Shown: in pieces, positions 9,018 to 17,986 of the stretch
Layout: every line of letters starts with the position of its first letter
How positions within the stretch are numbered: position 1 is the first letter of the stretch
Assembly (NCBI GenBank): GCA_902635895.1
Contig: CACPPV010000007.1
Location: 1 to 62,339, forward strand
Length of the DNA stretch: 62,339 nucleotides
Origin: an uncultured Bacteroidota bacterium
GTDB lineage: Bacteria; Bacteroidota; Bacteroidia; Flavobacteriales; Flavobacteriaceae
Direction: 5' to 3'
The notes under the pieces: model-generated
Told to the model about the DNA's origin: nothing
Databases searched by the model: none
Seen by the model: the letters and a program-made list of their open reading frames with translations, nothing else
Program-made: the position numbers and the translations under genes

Positions 9018-10341
9018 CTTTCGTCTTAGAAATTTCTCCAACAACAAGTCCATCATTATCTATTTTTTTCAATTGAAAAGGAACAATTTGATCAGTCAAA
9101 GATTTTCTCCATGGAGACTTAACTCTGACATAATTTCTAGAAAATCCATAAACATAACCATTTCTGTTTTCAGTCTCAAATAACACCTCATTTGTCTTTC
9201 CAACTTGAGATTTATAAAACTTTCTTTTTAAGTTTACCGAAAGTGCTCTTAAAAGTTTACTTCTTTTAGATCTTATTTTTTTTGGAACAACACCATCATA
9301 AGTGATTGCATCAGTATTATCTCTTTCCGAATAAGTAAAAACATGTAAATAAGATAGGTCCAAACTTTTAATAAAATTATATGTTTTTATAAACTCGTTT
9401 TCATTTTCTCCAGGGAAACCTACAATAACATCCGCACCAATACATGCATTCGGCATTAACTTTTTTATACGTTTTATCCTGTTGGAATAGAGCTTTGTCA
9501 AATATCTTCTTTTCATTTTCTTCAAAATAAGGTCACTACCACTTTGCATTGGAATGTGAAAATGAGGTACAAATTTTTCACTTTTAGAAACAAACTCAAT
9601 TATTTCATCAGAAAGTAAATTTGGTTCAATCGAAGAAATTCTAATTCTTGAAATTCCATCAACTTTATCTAATTCGTTTAATAATTCTAAAAAAGTGTTT
9701 TCATGTTTTTTATTTCCAAATTCACCTTTACCATAATCTCCTATATTAACGCCTGTTAAAACAATTTCTTTAATCCCAGAATCCGAAATTTCCTTAGCAG
9801 AATTTATAATATTTTCAAGTTTATCACTTCTAGAAATACCTCTTGCTAATGGAATAGTGCAATATGTGCATTTATAATCACAACCGTCTTGAACCTTTAA
9901 AAAAGATCTGGTTCTATCTCCAATAGAGTAACTCGATTTATAAAAATCGGTTTCATTAATTTCACAAGAATGTATAATTCCAGACTCATTTTTTTTAAAA
10001 TCGTTTAAATAATCTAAAATCTGAAACTTTTCTTTACTACCTAAAACTAAATCAACACCATTAATATTAGCGAGTTCTTCAGGTTTAAGTTGAGCATAAC
10101 ATCCAATTGCTATAACAAAAGCCTCTGGATTAATTTTTAAAGCTTTTGAAACGTAAGACTTAAACTGTTTATCTGCATTTTCGGTAACAGAACAGGTATT
10201 TACAACGTATATATCTGAAAATTGATCAAAATCAACAATAGAATAGCCAATGTTTTTAAATTGTCTAGAAATTGTAGAGGTTTCAGAGTAATTTAATTTA
10301 CATCCAAGAGTTGTTAAAGCAACTTTGTGATTTTGGTTCAT
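9007..10341 (-). CDS. mtaB: tRNA (N6-threonylcarbamoyladenosine(37)-C2)-methylthiotransferase MtaB
   Basis: MtaB is a radical-SAM methylthiotransferase that converts t6A37 to ms2t6A37 in tRNAs reading ANN codons. The N-terminal UPF0004 domain supplies three cysteines for one Fe-S cluster (Cys14 in TLGCKLNYSE, Cys50 in VNTCSVTEN, Cys81 in AIGCYAQ). The radical-SAM domain has CDYKCTYC (Cys154, 158, 161). A TRAM-like C-terminal region follows (from about residue 375). The GCKLNYSET variant of the first motif separates MtaB from MiaB and RimO. The 444-residue length is normal. It has its own -7 box upstream at 10369-10376. Confidence 0.92.
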   Translation of the reverse strand: MNQNHKVALTTLGCKLNYSETSTISRQFKNIGYSIVDFDQFSDIYVVNTCSVTENADKQFKSYVSKALKINPEAFVIAIGCYAQLKPEELANINGVDLVLGSKEKFQILDYLNDFKKNESGIIHSCEINETDFYKSSYSIGDRTRSFLKVQDGCDYKCTYCTIPLARGISRSDKLENIINSAKEISDSGIKEIVLTGVNIGDYGKGEFGNKKHENTFLELLNELDKVDGISRIRISSIEPNLLSDEIIEFVSKSEKFVPHFHIPMQSGSDLILKKMKRRYLTKLYSNRIKRIKKLMPNACIGADVIVGFPGENENEFIKTYNFIKSLDLSYLHVFTYSERDNTDAITYDGVVPKKIRSKRSKLLRALSVNLKRKFYKSQVGKTNEVLFETENRNGYVYGFSRNYVRVKSPWRKSLTDQIVPFQLKKIDNDGLVVGEISKTKVTA

Positions 10342-10368
10342 CTAGAATTAATCTATTAATTTAGCCTG

Positions 10369-10376
10369 CAAATATA
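10369..10376 (-). promoter_or_regulatory. Bacteroidota -7 box (TATATTTG) for mtaB
   Basis: On the minus strand 10376-10369 reads TATATTTG. It ends 27 nt before the mtaB ATG, much the same distance as for purB, purL and carA. It sits in the 48-nt divergent spacer with the OppA-like gene. Confidence 0.6.
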
Positions 10377-10389
10377 TGAATCAATATTA

Positions 10390-12000
10390 ATGAATAGCAA
10401 TTATAAAATAATTAGAATTATCCTCACATTACTTTTGATTTTTAATTTTATTAGTTGCTCTAAAGAAAATAATTTCGAAGAAAATAAAATTTTTAGATAC
10501 AATGAACATTCTAATGTTTCATCTTTAGATCCAGCATTTTCAAGTACTTTAAGAAATATTTGGCCCGTTAACCAACTTTTTAGTGGATTAGTTCAACTTG
10601 ATAAAAACCTTAAAATAATTCCAGATCTGGCCAAAAGCTGGGAAGTTTCCAATGATGGTCTTAAATATATTTTCAATTTAAAAAAAGAAATATATTTTCA
10701 TGAATCTGAAAGTTTTGGAAAAAAATTAACAAGACCTGTAATTGCAAAAGATTTTGAATACAGTTTTAACAGATTAAAAGATCCAAAACTAGGGTCACCA
10801 GGTCTTTGGGCATTAAAAAATATAAAAAGCCTCAAAGCAGAAAACGATAGCATATTTATTATTGAGTTAAAACAACCATTTTCAGCATTTTTAGGAATTC
10901 TTTCAATGAAATATTTTTCAGTTGTTCCTGAGGAATCTATAAAATTTTACAAAGAAAAATTTGGAAAAAATCCTGTTGGAACAGGGCCTTTTAAGTTCAA
11001 AAAATGGGAAGAAAATGTAAAATTGGTTCTGAGAAAGAATAATTTGTATCATGAATTAGATAGTATAGGAAATCAATTACCATATCTAGAAGCCATTTCT
11101 ATTACTTTTCTTCCAGATAAAAAAAGTGAGTTTATGGAATTTGCTCAAAAAAAAATAGATTTTATTAATTCCATAGATTCATCATTTAAAGATCAATTAG
11201 TTTCTTTAGATGGAGATCTAAAACCTGAACATAAAAGTTCTATAAATTTAATTTCAGGACCATATCTAAATACAGAATATTTGGGGTTTTATTTAGGCAA
11301 CGAGAATAATATTGTGAACTCAAAAAAACTCAGACAAGCAATTAATTATGGAATTGACAAGAGTAAAATGATAAAATATTTGAGAAATAATATTGGTTAT
11401 GTAGCTAAAAATGGATTTGTTCCTTTGGGACTAAATGATAAAAATAAAATAAGAGGATATACTTATAACTTAACAAAAGCAAAACAACTGATTATTGATT
11501 TTAAAAAAGAAAATAATCTTGAGGAAGTAAAACTTAATCTGACAACTGATGCGAATTATTTGGATATTGTAGAATTTGTGCAAAGAGAACTTCAAAAAAT
11601 CGACATTAATATTGAAATAAATATGGTTCCTCCATCAACCCTAAGACAAGGAAAATCAACAGGAAAATTTGAATTATTTAGAGCTAGCTGGATAGCAGAT
11701 TATCCTGATAGTGAAAATTACTTAGGCTTATTTTATTCAAAAAATTTAACTCCAAATGGTCCAAATTACACGCATTTTAAAAATAGTATTTACGATAAAT
11801 TGTATGAGGAAAGCTACACCGAGAAAAATGAAACAATAAGGAAAATAATATATAAAAAGTTAGATAGCTTAATTATAAATGAAGCCCCAATTGTACCATT
11901 ATATTACGATAAAGTAATGAGATTTACACACAAAAACGTGATGGGATTGGAATCAAACCCTGTTAATCAATTGAATTTAAAAAAAGTATATAAGAAATAG
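10390..12000 (+). CDS. ABC transporter substrate-binding lipoprotein, OppA/DppA family
   Basis: The protein is a family-5 extracellular solute-binding protein (536 residues). A lipoprotein signal peptide ends in the lipobox FISC (Cys at about residue 23). The mature domain shows SSLDPAFSSTLRNIWPVNQLFSGL, AKSWEVSNDGLKYIFNL, PVIAKDFEYSFNRL, NPVGTGPFKFKKW, LRQAINYGIDK and SWIADYPDSENYL, all standard for peptide-binding proteins of this family. It should capture oligopeptides at the outer face of the inner membrane. No permease or ATPase genes are adjacent, so the transporter partner must lie elsewhere. The gap to the convergent rpmE2 stop is 1 nt. Confidence 0.88.
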   Translation: MNSNYKIIRIILTLLLIFNFISCSKENNFEENKIFRYNEHSNVSSLDPAFSSTLRNIWPVNQLFSGLVQLDKNLKIIPDLAKSWEVSNDGLKYIFNLKKEIYFHESESFGKKLTRPVIAKDFEYSFNRLKDPKLGSPGLWALKNIKSLKAENDSIFIIELKQPFSAFLGILSMKYFSVVPEESIKFYKEKFGKNPVGTGPFKFKKWEENVKLVLRKNNLYHELDSIGNQLPYLEAISITFLPDKKSEFMEFAQKKIDFINSIDSSFKDQLVSLDGDLKPEHKSSINLISGPYLNTEYLGFYLGNENNIVNSKKLRQAINYGIDKSKMIKYLRNNIGYVAKNGFVPLGLNDKNKIRGYTYNLTKAKQLIIDFKKENNLEEVKLNLTTDANYLDIVEFVQRELQKIDINIEINMVPPSTLRQGKSTGKFELFRASWIADYPDSENYLGLFYSKNLTPNGPNYTHFKNSIYDKLYEESYTEKNETIRKIIYKKLDSLIINEAPIVPLYYDKVMRFTHKNVMGLESNPVNQLNLKKVYKK

Positions 12001-12001
12001 A

Positions 12002-12253
12002 TTATTTTTTATGCTTTGCGTATCTATTTTTAAACTTATCGATTCTACCAGCCGTATCAACAAGCTTAGTTTTACCAGTGTAATAAGGGTGTGAAGTTCT
12101 TGAAATTTCCAACTTGACTAGAGGATATGTAACACCTTCGTGTTCAATTGAGTCTTTACTTTCAACCGTTGATTTAGTAATAAATATATCATTATTAGAC
12201 ATATCTTTAAAAGCTACTAATCTATAATTTTCTGGGTGTATACCTTCTTTCAT
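12002..12253 (-). CDS. rpmE2: 50S ribosomal protein L31 type B
   Basis: The protein is a type B (zinc-free) L31: MKEGIHPENYRLVAFKDMS, then ISRTSHPYYTGKTKLVDTAGRIDKFKNRY. No CxxC pair is present. I start it at ATG 12253 (83 residues), not at the upstream TTG at 12301. The family starts at this Met, and the TTG at 12301 is the -33 element of a good promoter whose -7 box (12279-12272) lies between the two candidates. Confidence 0.92.
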   Translation of the reverse strand: MKEGIHPENYRLVAFKDMSNNDIFITKSTVESKDSIEHEGVTYPLVKLEISRTSHPYYTGKTKLVDTAGRIDKFKNRYAKHKK

Positions 12254-12271
12254 CTTTGTAATAATTGGATG

Positions 12272-12301
12272 CAAATTTAATTCTTTTTTGTGAATTTGCA
12301 A
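12272..12301 (-). promoter_or_regulatory. Complete Bacteroidota promoter (-33 TTG, 19 nt, -7 TAAATTTG) for rpmE2
   Basis: On the minus strand TTG at 12301-12299 is followed by exactly 19 nt and then TAAATTTG at 12279-12272. This is the best full-length match to the Bacteroidota consensus in the window. Transcription would begin about 12-15 nt before the rpmE2 ATG. Confidence 0.7.
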
Positions 12302-12366
12302 CTTTAAATTATTTTATATCTGACAGGTATTTAAATTATAGCTATTTTTACTAAAAATTAAATATT

Positions 12367-12885
12367 ATGGATGAATTAGGTTCGAAAAAATACATACTGA
12401 ATTATGGTCTAATAACTAGTGTAGTATTAACTACATTTAGCTTGATGTTATTTTTTCTTGAAGCTCATTATGAGCAAGATGCATTTGTGCAAATTACAAA
12501 TACTTTGATAACATTTTTAGGTATAACTCTAGGTTGTTTAGCATATAAAAAAGCAAATGATAATAAAATTCTTGGCTCAAGTGTCAGAAAAATAGGAACT
12601 GGAATATCATTAATAATTGCAATTGTTTCAGTACTTTATACTTTATTTCTAACAAATATTTTGGATACTGGATTTTGGGACAAAGTTTTAGAAATTTCAT
12701 ACTATCAAACTCTCGAAGATTATCCTGAACGTTTAAATGGAATGAATCTTTCTGAATTTATTGAACAAAGCAAACCTTATGTTGGTTACTTTACATATCC
12801 TGCAATTATTTTATTTACAATTTTATTTGGGTTTATTTACAGTGTTATTTTAGCATTATTTATAAAAACAAAAAAGCAGCTTTAA
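12367..12885 (+). CDS. DUF4199 family membrane protein
   Basis: The 172-residue protein has four predicted membrane segments (about residues 10-30, 38-60, 72-95 and 138-165). A soluble stretch rich in acidic and aromatic residues (DYPERLNGMNLSEFIEQSKPYVGY) lies between the third and fourth. This layout and its position directly before a GT2 glycosyltransferase are typical of the DUF4199 family in Bacteroidota. The molecular function is unknown. The 13-nt gap to the next gene indicates one operon, so a role in envelope glycan or lipid assembly is plausible. Confidence 0.8.
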   Translation: MDELGSKKYILNYGLITSVVLTTFSLMLFFLEAHYEQDAFVQITNTLITFLGITLGCLAYKKANDNKILGSSVRKIGTGISLIIAIVSVLYTLFLTNILDTGFWDKVLEISYYQTLEDYPERLNGMNLSEFIEQSKPYVGYFTYPAIILFTILFGFIYSVILALFIKTKKQL

Positions 12886-12898
12886 TTTTTGATGAAAA

Positions 12899-13846
12899 AT
12901 GGATCTTTCCGTAGTCATCCCTTTATTAAATGAACAAAACTCTCTTGAAGAATTAGTTGTTAAAATTAGTTCTGTTCTCAAGAAATTAGAATTAAATTAC
13001 GAGATAATTTTAATAGATGATGGCAGCAAGGATGACTCATGGAAATCAATTATTGAGATCACTTCATCAAACAAAAATGTAAAGGCGTTAAGATTTTTGA
13101 AAAATTATGGAAAATCACAAGCTCTTTCAGCTGGTTTTAAGGCCTCTAAAGGAGACGTTATTATAACTATGGATGCTGATTTACAAGACGATCCTAATGA
13201 AATTCCTGAGCTATACCGTTTAGTTAAAGAAGAAAAATTTGATTTGGTCTCTGGATGGAAAAAAGTTAGACACGACTCATATTTTTCTAAAAATATTCCT
13301 TCAAAAGTTTTTAATTGGGCTGCAAGAGTAACCTCAGGAATAAAATTGAATGATTTTAATTGTGGAATAAAAGCTTATAAAAAAGATCTCATCAATCAAA
13401 TAAAATTAACAGGAGGAATGCACAGATACATTCCAGTTCTTGCAAAAAATGCAGGTTACAGCAAAATAACTGAAAAAGTAGTGATTCATCATCCCAGAAA
13501 ACATGGAAAAACAAAATATGGGTACGACAGATTTATTAAAGGTTTTTTGGACCTGATTACACTATGGTTTATTCACAAATTTGGAAAAAGACCAATGCAT
13601 TTTTTTGGATTAATAGGAACTGTAATGCTATCAATAGGGTTTTTGTTTTCGATTTATCTTGGTGTCGATAAACTTTTTATAGATACATCTGGTCGGCTTA
13701 TAACAGAAAGACCTGAATTTTACATTGCTTTGGCTACTATGATAATGGGATCTCAATTTTTTCTTGCTGGATTTTTGGGTGAGATAATTTTAAGAAATAA
13801 AAAAATTAAAAAACAATACATTATAACTGAAAAGATAAATGAGTAA
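12899..13846 (+). CDS. Glycosyltransferase family 2, DPM1/GtrB-like, membrane-bound
   Basis: The GT-A domain (residues 1-225) has VVIPLLNEQNSLEELV, the nucleotide-binding IDDGSKDDSW (40-48) and the metal-binding DADLQDDP (92-99). Two C-terminal membrane helices (about 232-255 and 270-293) follow, as in dolichyl/undecaprenyl-phosphate sugar synthases. It probably transfers a hexose from a nucleotide sugar to a polyprenyl phosphate at the inner membrane for use in surface glycans. The donor sugar cannot be read from the sequence. The last 8 nt overlap the start of the phosphohexomutase gene, so translation is likely coupled. Confidence 0.88.
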   Translation: MDLSVVIPLLNEQNSLEELVVKISSVLKKLELNYEIILIDDGSKDDSWKSIIEITSSNKNVKALRFLKNYGKSQALSAGFKASKGDVIITMDADLQDDPNEIPELYRLVKEEKFDLVSGWKKVRHDSYFSKNIPSKVFNWAARVTSGIKLNDFNCGIKAYKKDLINQIKLTGGMHRYIPVLAKNAGYSKITEKVVIHHPRKHGKTKYGYDRFIKGFLDLITLWFIHKFGKRPMHFFGLIGTVMLSIGFLFSIYLGVDKLFIDTSGRLITERPEFYIALATMIMGSQFFLAGFLGEIILRNKKIKKQYIITEKINE

Positions 13847-15542
13847 AGAAGAGTTACTAAAAAAAAATTACGAAATATGGACTAATGAACCTTTTGATTA
13901 TAAAACAATTAAAGAGGTTAAAGAATTAAAAAATAATAATCCTTTAGAATTTCAAGAATCTTTTTATAAAAACTTATCCTTTGGAACAGGTGGAATGAGA
14001 GGAATTGTGGGAGTTGGACCTAACCGGGTTAACAAATACACATTTGGAAAAAATTCTCAAGGAATTGCCAATTACATTAATAAAATATCATCAAAAAAAG
14101 AGTCTGTTGTTATTGCATACGATTGTAGAAACCAAAGTAAAGAATTAGCAAATCAAGTTGCTGAAATTTTTAGTTCGAACAATATTAAAGTTTATCTTTT
14201 TGAATCCATTAGACCTACTCCAGAACTTTCTTACTCTGTAATAAAGCTTAAATGCATTTGTGGAATAGTATTAACAGCTTCACATAATCCACCTGAATAT
14301 AATGGATACAAAGTTTATTGGAAAGACGGAGGCCAAATTGTTCCACCCATAGATAAAAATCTTATAAGTGAAATTGAATCAGTGAAATTCAATGAAATAA
14401 ATTTCGAAAAAAACGATTCCAATATTGAAATTATTGGAGACAAGATAGATTCTGATTTTGTTAAAGATTCAATAAAAAATGGTAAAATCGGAAATTCCAA
14501 CAGAGAAAATTATAAAGTTGTATTTACCGCTTTACATGGAACTTCTTACAAACTTCTTCCTGAAGTTTTAATTGGGGCTGGTTTTAAAGATTTCAATGTA
14601 GTAGAAGAGCAACATAATCCTGATGGAAATTTCAGTACTGTTCAATCACCAAATCCTGAAGAACCTGAAGCATTAAGTTTAGGAATTAAATTGGCAAAAA
14701 AAATTAACGCGGACATAGTAATTGGAACCGATCCAGATGCAGATAGAGTTGGACTAGCTGTAAAACACAATAATGATTTTCAAATTTTAAATGGAAATCA
14801 AATGATGATTGTTTTGACTGAATTCATTCTTAGCAAAAAAGAAAATTTGAATAAATCATTTTTTATAGGCTCAACAGTAGTTTCGACATCAATGATCAAA
14901 CAGGTAGCCAATTTTTATAATGTAGATTTTAAAGTTGGTCTTACAGGCTTCAAATGGATTGGAAAAATGATAAATGATTTTAAAAATCAGAAATATATCG
15001 CTGGTGGTGAAGAAAGTTTTGGTTATATGGTTGGAGACTTCGTTAGAGATAAAGACGCTTTAACATCCTCTTTGGTTGCCTGTGAATTAGGATCAGAATG
15101 CAAGTCAAAAAATATTTCATTAATTGATTACTTAATTAAATGTTATATTAAATATGGGTTTTATAAAGAAAAATTAATTTCTATTAAAAAAGAAGGCGAA
15201 AAAGGTTTAGAAGAGATAAGTTCTATAATGAATAATTTAAGATCTTCTAAAAAAGATTTTATAGATGGAAGCAAAACTATAACAATTAAAGATTTTAATA
15301 GTTCAAAAACATACGATTTAAAAAACAATAAAGCTTTCAATTTGGACTTTCCAAAATCAAATGTTTTAATATTTGAATCTGAGGATGGTTCAACCGTAGC
15401 AGCAAGACCAAGTGGAACAGAACCAAAAATAAAGTTTTACATTAGTGTAAATTGTAGATTAAGCTCTAAAGAAGATTTTGAAAAGAAAAATTCCTTGCTT
15501 GATGAAAAAATTAATAGAATCATAAAAGAGTTTCAATTTTAA
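13839..15542 (+). CDS. Phosphoglucomutase/phosphomannomutase (alpha-D-phosphohexomutase)
   Basis: The enzyme interconverts hexose 1- and 6-phosphates and supplies precursors for nucleotide sugars. All four family signatures are present: the active-site phosphoserine loop TASHNPPEYNGYK (Ser148), the Mg-binding GTDPDADRVG (about 297-306), the sugar-recognition loop GGEESFGYMVGDFVRDKDA, and the phosphate-binding RPSGTEPKIKFY near the C-terminus. The 567-residue length fits the PgcA-like bacterial group. It overlaps the glycosyltransferase by 8 nt and lies 2 nt before the ABC exporter. Glucose versus mannose preference cannot be decided. Confidence 0.92.
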   Translation: MSKEELLKKNYEIWTNEPFDYKTIKEVKELKNNNPLEFQESFYKNLSFGTGGMRGIVGVGPNRVNKYTFGKNSQGIANYINKISSKKESVVIAYDCRNQSKELANQVAEIFSSNNIKVYLFESIRPTPELSYSVIKLKCICGIVLTASHNPPEYNGYKVYWKDGGQIVPPIDKNLISEIESVKFNEINFEKNDSNIEIIGDKIDSDFVKDSIKNGKIGNSNRENYKVVFTALHGTSYKLLPEVLIGAGFKDFNVVEEQHNPDGNFSTVQSPNPEEPEALSLGIKLAKKINADIVIGTDPDADRVGLAVKHNNDFQILNGNQMMIVLTEFILSKKENLNKSFFIGSTVVSTSMIKQVANFYNVDFKVGLTGFKWIGKMINDFKNQKYIAGGEESFGYMVGDFVRDKDALTSSLVACELGSECKSKNISLIDYLIKCYIKYGFYKEKLISIKKEGEKGLEEISSIMNNLRSSKKDFIDGSKTITIKDFNSSKTYDLKNNKAFNLDFPKSNVLIFESEDGSTVAARPSGTEPKIKFYISVNCRLSSKEDFEKKNSLLDEKINRIIKEFQF

Positions 15543-15544
15543 AA

Positions 15545-17368
15545 ATGAATTATTTTAAAAGAATATTTAAATATGCAAAACCTTTTAAGAAATATATTTT
15601 TTTAAATATTTTTTTTAATGCACTTTATGCTCTATTTAGTGCCTTGTCATTTTTATCTCTTATGCCAATGTTAGAGGTATTATTTGGCGAAAACAATAAA
15701 ACATATTCTAAACCTGAATTTAATGACATCTACAGTTTAGGAAATAATCTTGAAGGTTGGCTTAACTATCAAGTCAGTAACTACGCAGGCCAAGATCCCC
15801 AAAAAGCTCTAATTTTTGTAATTAGCGCCATAATTATTTTGTTTTTCTTAAAAAACTTTTTCAACTATTTGGCAATGTTTTTCATAACATTTTTAAGAAA
15901 TGGAATTTTAACCAAACTGAGAGAGGATGTTTACAAGAAAATAATTGGTATGCCGATTTCTTATTTTACCAATAAGAAAAAAGGTGATGTGATTTCCAGA
16001 ATCACAGCAGATGTTCTTGAAATTCAACACTCATTTTTATCAATTTTAGAATTAATTGTTAGAGAGCCATTGACAATTTTCTTTACAATATCAGCTATGT
16101 TTTTAATTAGTTTTAATTTAACAGCTTTTGTGTTGATTTTTATTCCCCTTTCGGGCTTTATAATATCTCTAATTGGAAGATCTTTAAAAGCTACCTCTAC
16201 TCTTGTTCAAAATGAACAAGCAGAATTCTTGTCAATAACTGAAGAAACTTTAAATGGTCTTAAGATTATTAAAGGTTTTGTTTCTGAATTATTTTTCATT
16301 GAAAAATTCAGAAAATCTAATAATAGGTTTTATAATCTTTCAAACAAACTTATTAATAGGCAAAACCTAGCAAGCCCTATGAGTGAATTTTTAGGAATTT
16401 CTGCAATTGGAGTATTACTTTGGTACGGAGGAAAACTGGTTTTAATTGACCAAGAATTAAATCCTGCTGCTTTTATAACTTATATGGGACTAGCCTACGG
16501 AGTTTTAACACCAGCAAAAGCAATCAGCAAAGCATCGTATTCAATTAAAAAAGGAAATGCTGCTGCTGAGAGAGTATTAGAAATTTTGGACTCAGAAAAC
16601 TCAATAAAACAAGAAGCAAATGCAGAAAAAAAATTAGACTTTAAATCAAATATAAAATTTGAAAATGTAAGCTTTAAATATGAAAATGAAAAAATAATTG
16701 ATAACATCAATTTTGAAATAAAAAAAGGTCAAACCATTGCTCTTGTAGGACAATCTGGAAGTGGAAAATCAACAATTGCTAATCTAATACCAAGATTCTA
16801 TGATGTTTCAGAAGGCAAAATATCCATAGATGGAATAAATATTAAAAAAATAAACAAGAACAATTTAAGAGGTTTAATTGGTTTAGTCTCACAAGATTCT
16901 ATATTGTTTAATGACACAATTATAAATAACATAAAACTTTCTAAATCCGAAACAGAATTGGATGATATAATTAACTCGGCTACCATAGCTAATGCAGACG
17001 ATTTTATCAAAAAGTTTGAAAAAAAATACGAAACGAATGTTGGAGATGGAGGGGGTAAATTATCAGGAGGTCAGAAACAAAGAATCTCTATTGCAAGAGC
17101 CGTCTTTAGAAATCCACCAATAATGATTTTAGATGAAGCAACGTCTTCCCTTGACTCAGAATCAGAAAAGTTAGTACAACAGGCTTTAGAAAAATTAATG
17201 AAAAACAGAACCTCACTTGTCATCGCGCACAGGTTATCTACTATTCAAAAAGCTGACTTGATTTTAGTAATTAGTGAGGGTCAAATCATCGAGAAAGGAA
17301 CACATAATGAATTGATTGGCAAAAACGGAACTTACTCAAAATTAATCAAACTACAGTCTTTCTCTTAA
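15545..17368 (+). CDS. MsbA-like ABC exporter (fused permease and ATPase)
   Basis: This is a half-transporter of 607 residues that would act as a homodimer in the inner membrane. The N-terminal ABC type-1 domain holds six membrane segments (about 20-320). The ATPase domain has Walker A GQSGSGKST (about 401-409), signature LSGGQKQR (about 506), Walker B MILDEATSSLDSE and the switch His in IAHRLSTI. MsbA-type proteins flip lipid A core or other lipid-linked products. Its place after a polyprenyl-phosphate glycosyltransferase and a hexomutase supports a lipid or glycolipid substrate, but drug export cannot be excluded. Confidence 0.9.
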   Translation: MNYFKRIFKYAKPFKKYIFLNIFFNALYALFSALSFLSLMPMLEVLFGENNKTYSKPEFNDIYSLGNNLEGWLNYQVSNYAGQDPQKALIFVISAIIILFFLKNFFNYLAMFFITFLRNGILTKLREDVYKKIIGMPISYFTNKKKGDVISRITADVLEIQHSFLSILELIVREPLTIFFTISAMFLISFNLTAFVLIFIPLSGFIISLIGRSLKATSTLVQNEQAEFLSITEETLNGLKIIKGFVSELFFIEKFRKSNNRFYNLSNKLINRQNLASPMSEFLGISAIGVLLWYGGKLVLIDQELNPAAFITYMGLAYGVLTPAKAISKASYSIKKGNAAAERVLEILDSENSIKQEANAEKKLDFKSNIKFENVSFKYENEKIIDNINFEIKKGQTIALVGQSGSGKSTIANLIPRFYDVSEGKISIDGINIKKINKNNLRGLIGLVSQDSILFNDTIINNIKLSKSETELDDIINSATIANADDFIKKFEKKYETNVGDGGGKLSGGQKQRISIARAVFRNPPIMILDEATSSLDSESEKLVQQALEKLMKNRTSLVIAHRLSTIQKADLILVISEGQIIEKGTHNELIGKNGTYSKLIKLQSFS

Positions 17369-17411
17369 ACTTTAACTAAATTTAATTGTCAAACAATTAA
17401 AACTTCGTAAG

Positions 17412-17963
17412 TTGAAAGATGAATCTAAATTTATCGAAAGTCTCATAGATCCTGAAACAAGGGACTTAGCTTTTGAAAAATTAGTTCAAGATTTCAAAAA
17501 ACCTATTTACTGGCACATTAGAAAAATAGTTCTTGATCATGATGATGCGCATGATGTTTTACAAAATACTTTTATAAAAGTTTTTAGAGGAATTGATAAG
17601 TTTAAATTTAAGAGCAAACTATACACTTGGATTTACAGAATAGCTACAAACGAATCCCTAAATTTCATTAAATCTAAAGCGAAAAAATTTTTGATGACAT
17701 CAGAAGAAATGATGACTTACCAAATAAATAACTTGAAAGAAGACCCTTATTTTGATGGGAACGAACTTCAGATTTCACTTCAAAAAGCAATAAACTCGTT
17801 ACCCACTAAACAAAAATTGGTTTTTCAAATGAAATATGAGCAGGATATGAAATTTAAAGAAATAGCTGAAATTCTTGAAATAAGCGAAGGTGGATTGAAA
17901 GCTTCATATCATATCGCAGTAAAAAAAATAAAAAAAGAATTGATCGAAAATCAAACCTTTTAA
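17412..17963 (+). CDS. ECF-type RNA polymerase sigma factor
   Basis: The protein (183 residues) has region 2 (DLAFEKLVQDFKKPIYWHIRKIVLDHDDAHDVLQNTFIKVF) with the core-binding DDAxDVLQNTFIK motif, and region 4 (LPTKQKLVFQMKYEQDMKFKEIAEILEISEGGLKASYHIAVKKIK), a helix-turn-helix for the -35 element. The start is a TTG at 17412: the conserved N-terminus MKDESKFIESL begins there and no in-frame ATG occurs before region 2. The two genes downstream look like its regulators. The regulon is unknown. Confidence 0.9.
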   Translation: MKDESKFIESLIDPETRDLAFEKLVQDFKKPIYWHIRKIVLDHDDAHDVLQNTFIKVFRGIDKFKFKSKLYTWIYRIATNESLNFIKSKAKKFLMTSEEMMTYQINNLKEDPYFDGNELQISLQKAINSLPTKQKLVFQMKYEQDMKFKEIAEILEISEGGLKASYHIAVKKIKKELIENQTF

Positions 17964-17986
17964 CTAAATGATTGTCAAAGTATTAG

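Noticed and set aside
12254-12301. 16-residue N-terminal extension of L31 from a TTG
   Set aside because: The extension has no family match, and the TTG is the -33 element of a well-spaced promoter located inside the extension.
17386-17414. TTG-N19-TAAGTTG as a primary promoter of the ECF sigma gene
   Set aside because: It would put the transcription start downstream of the only plausible start codon (TTG 17412), and the -7 match lacks one T.
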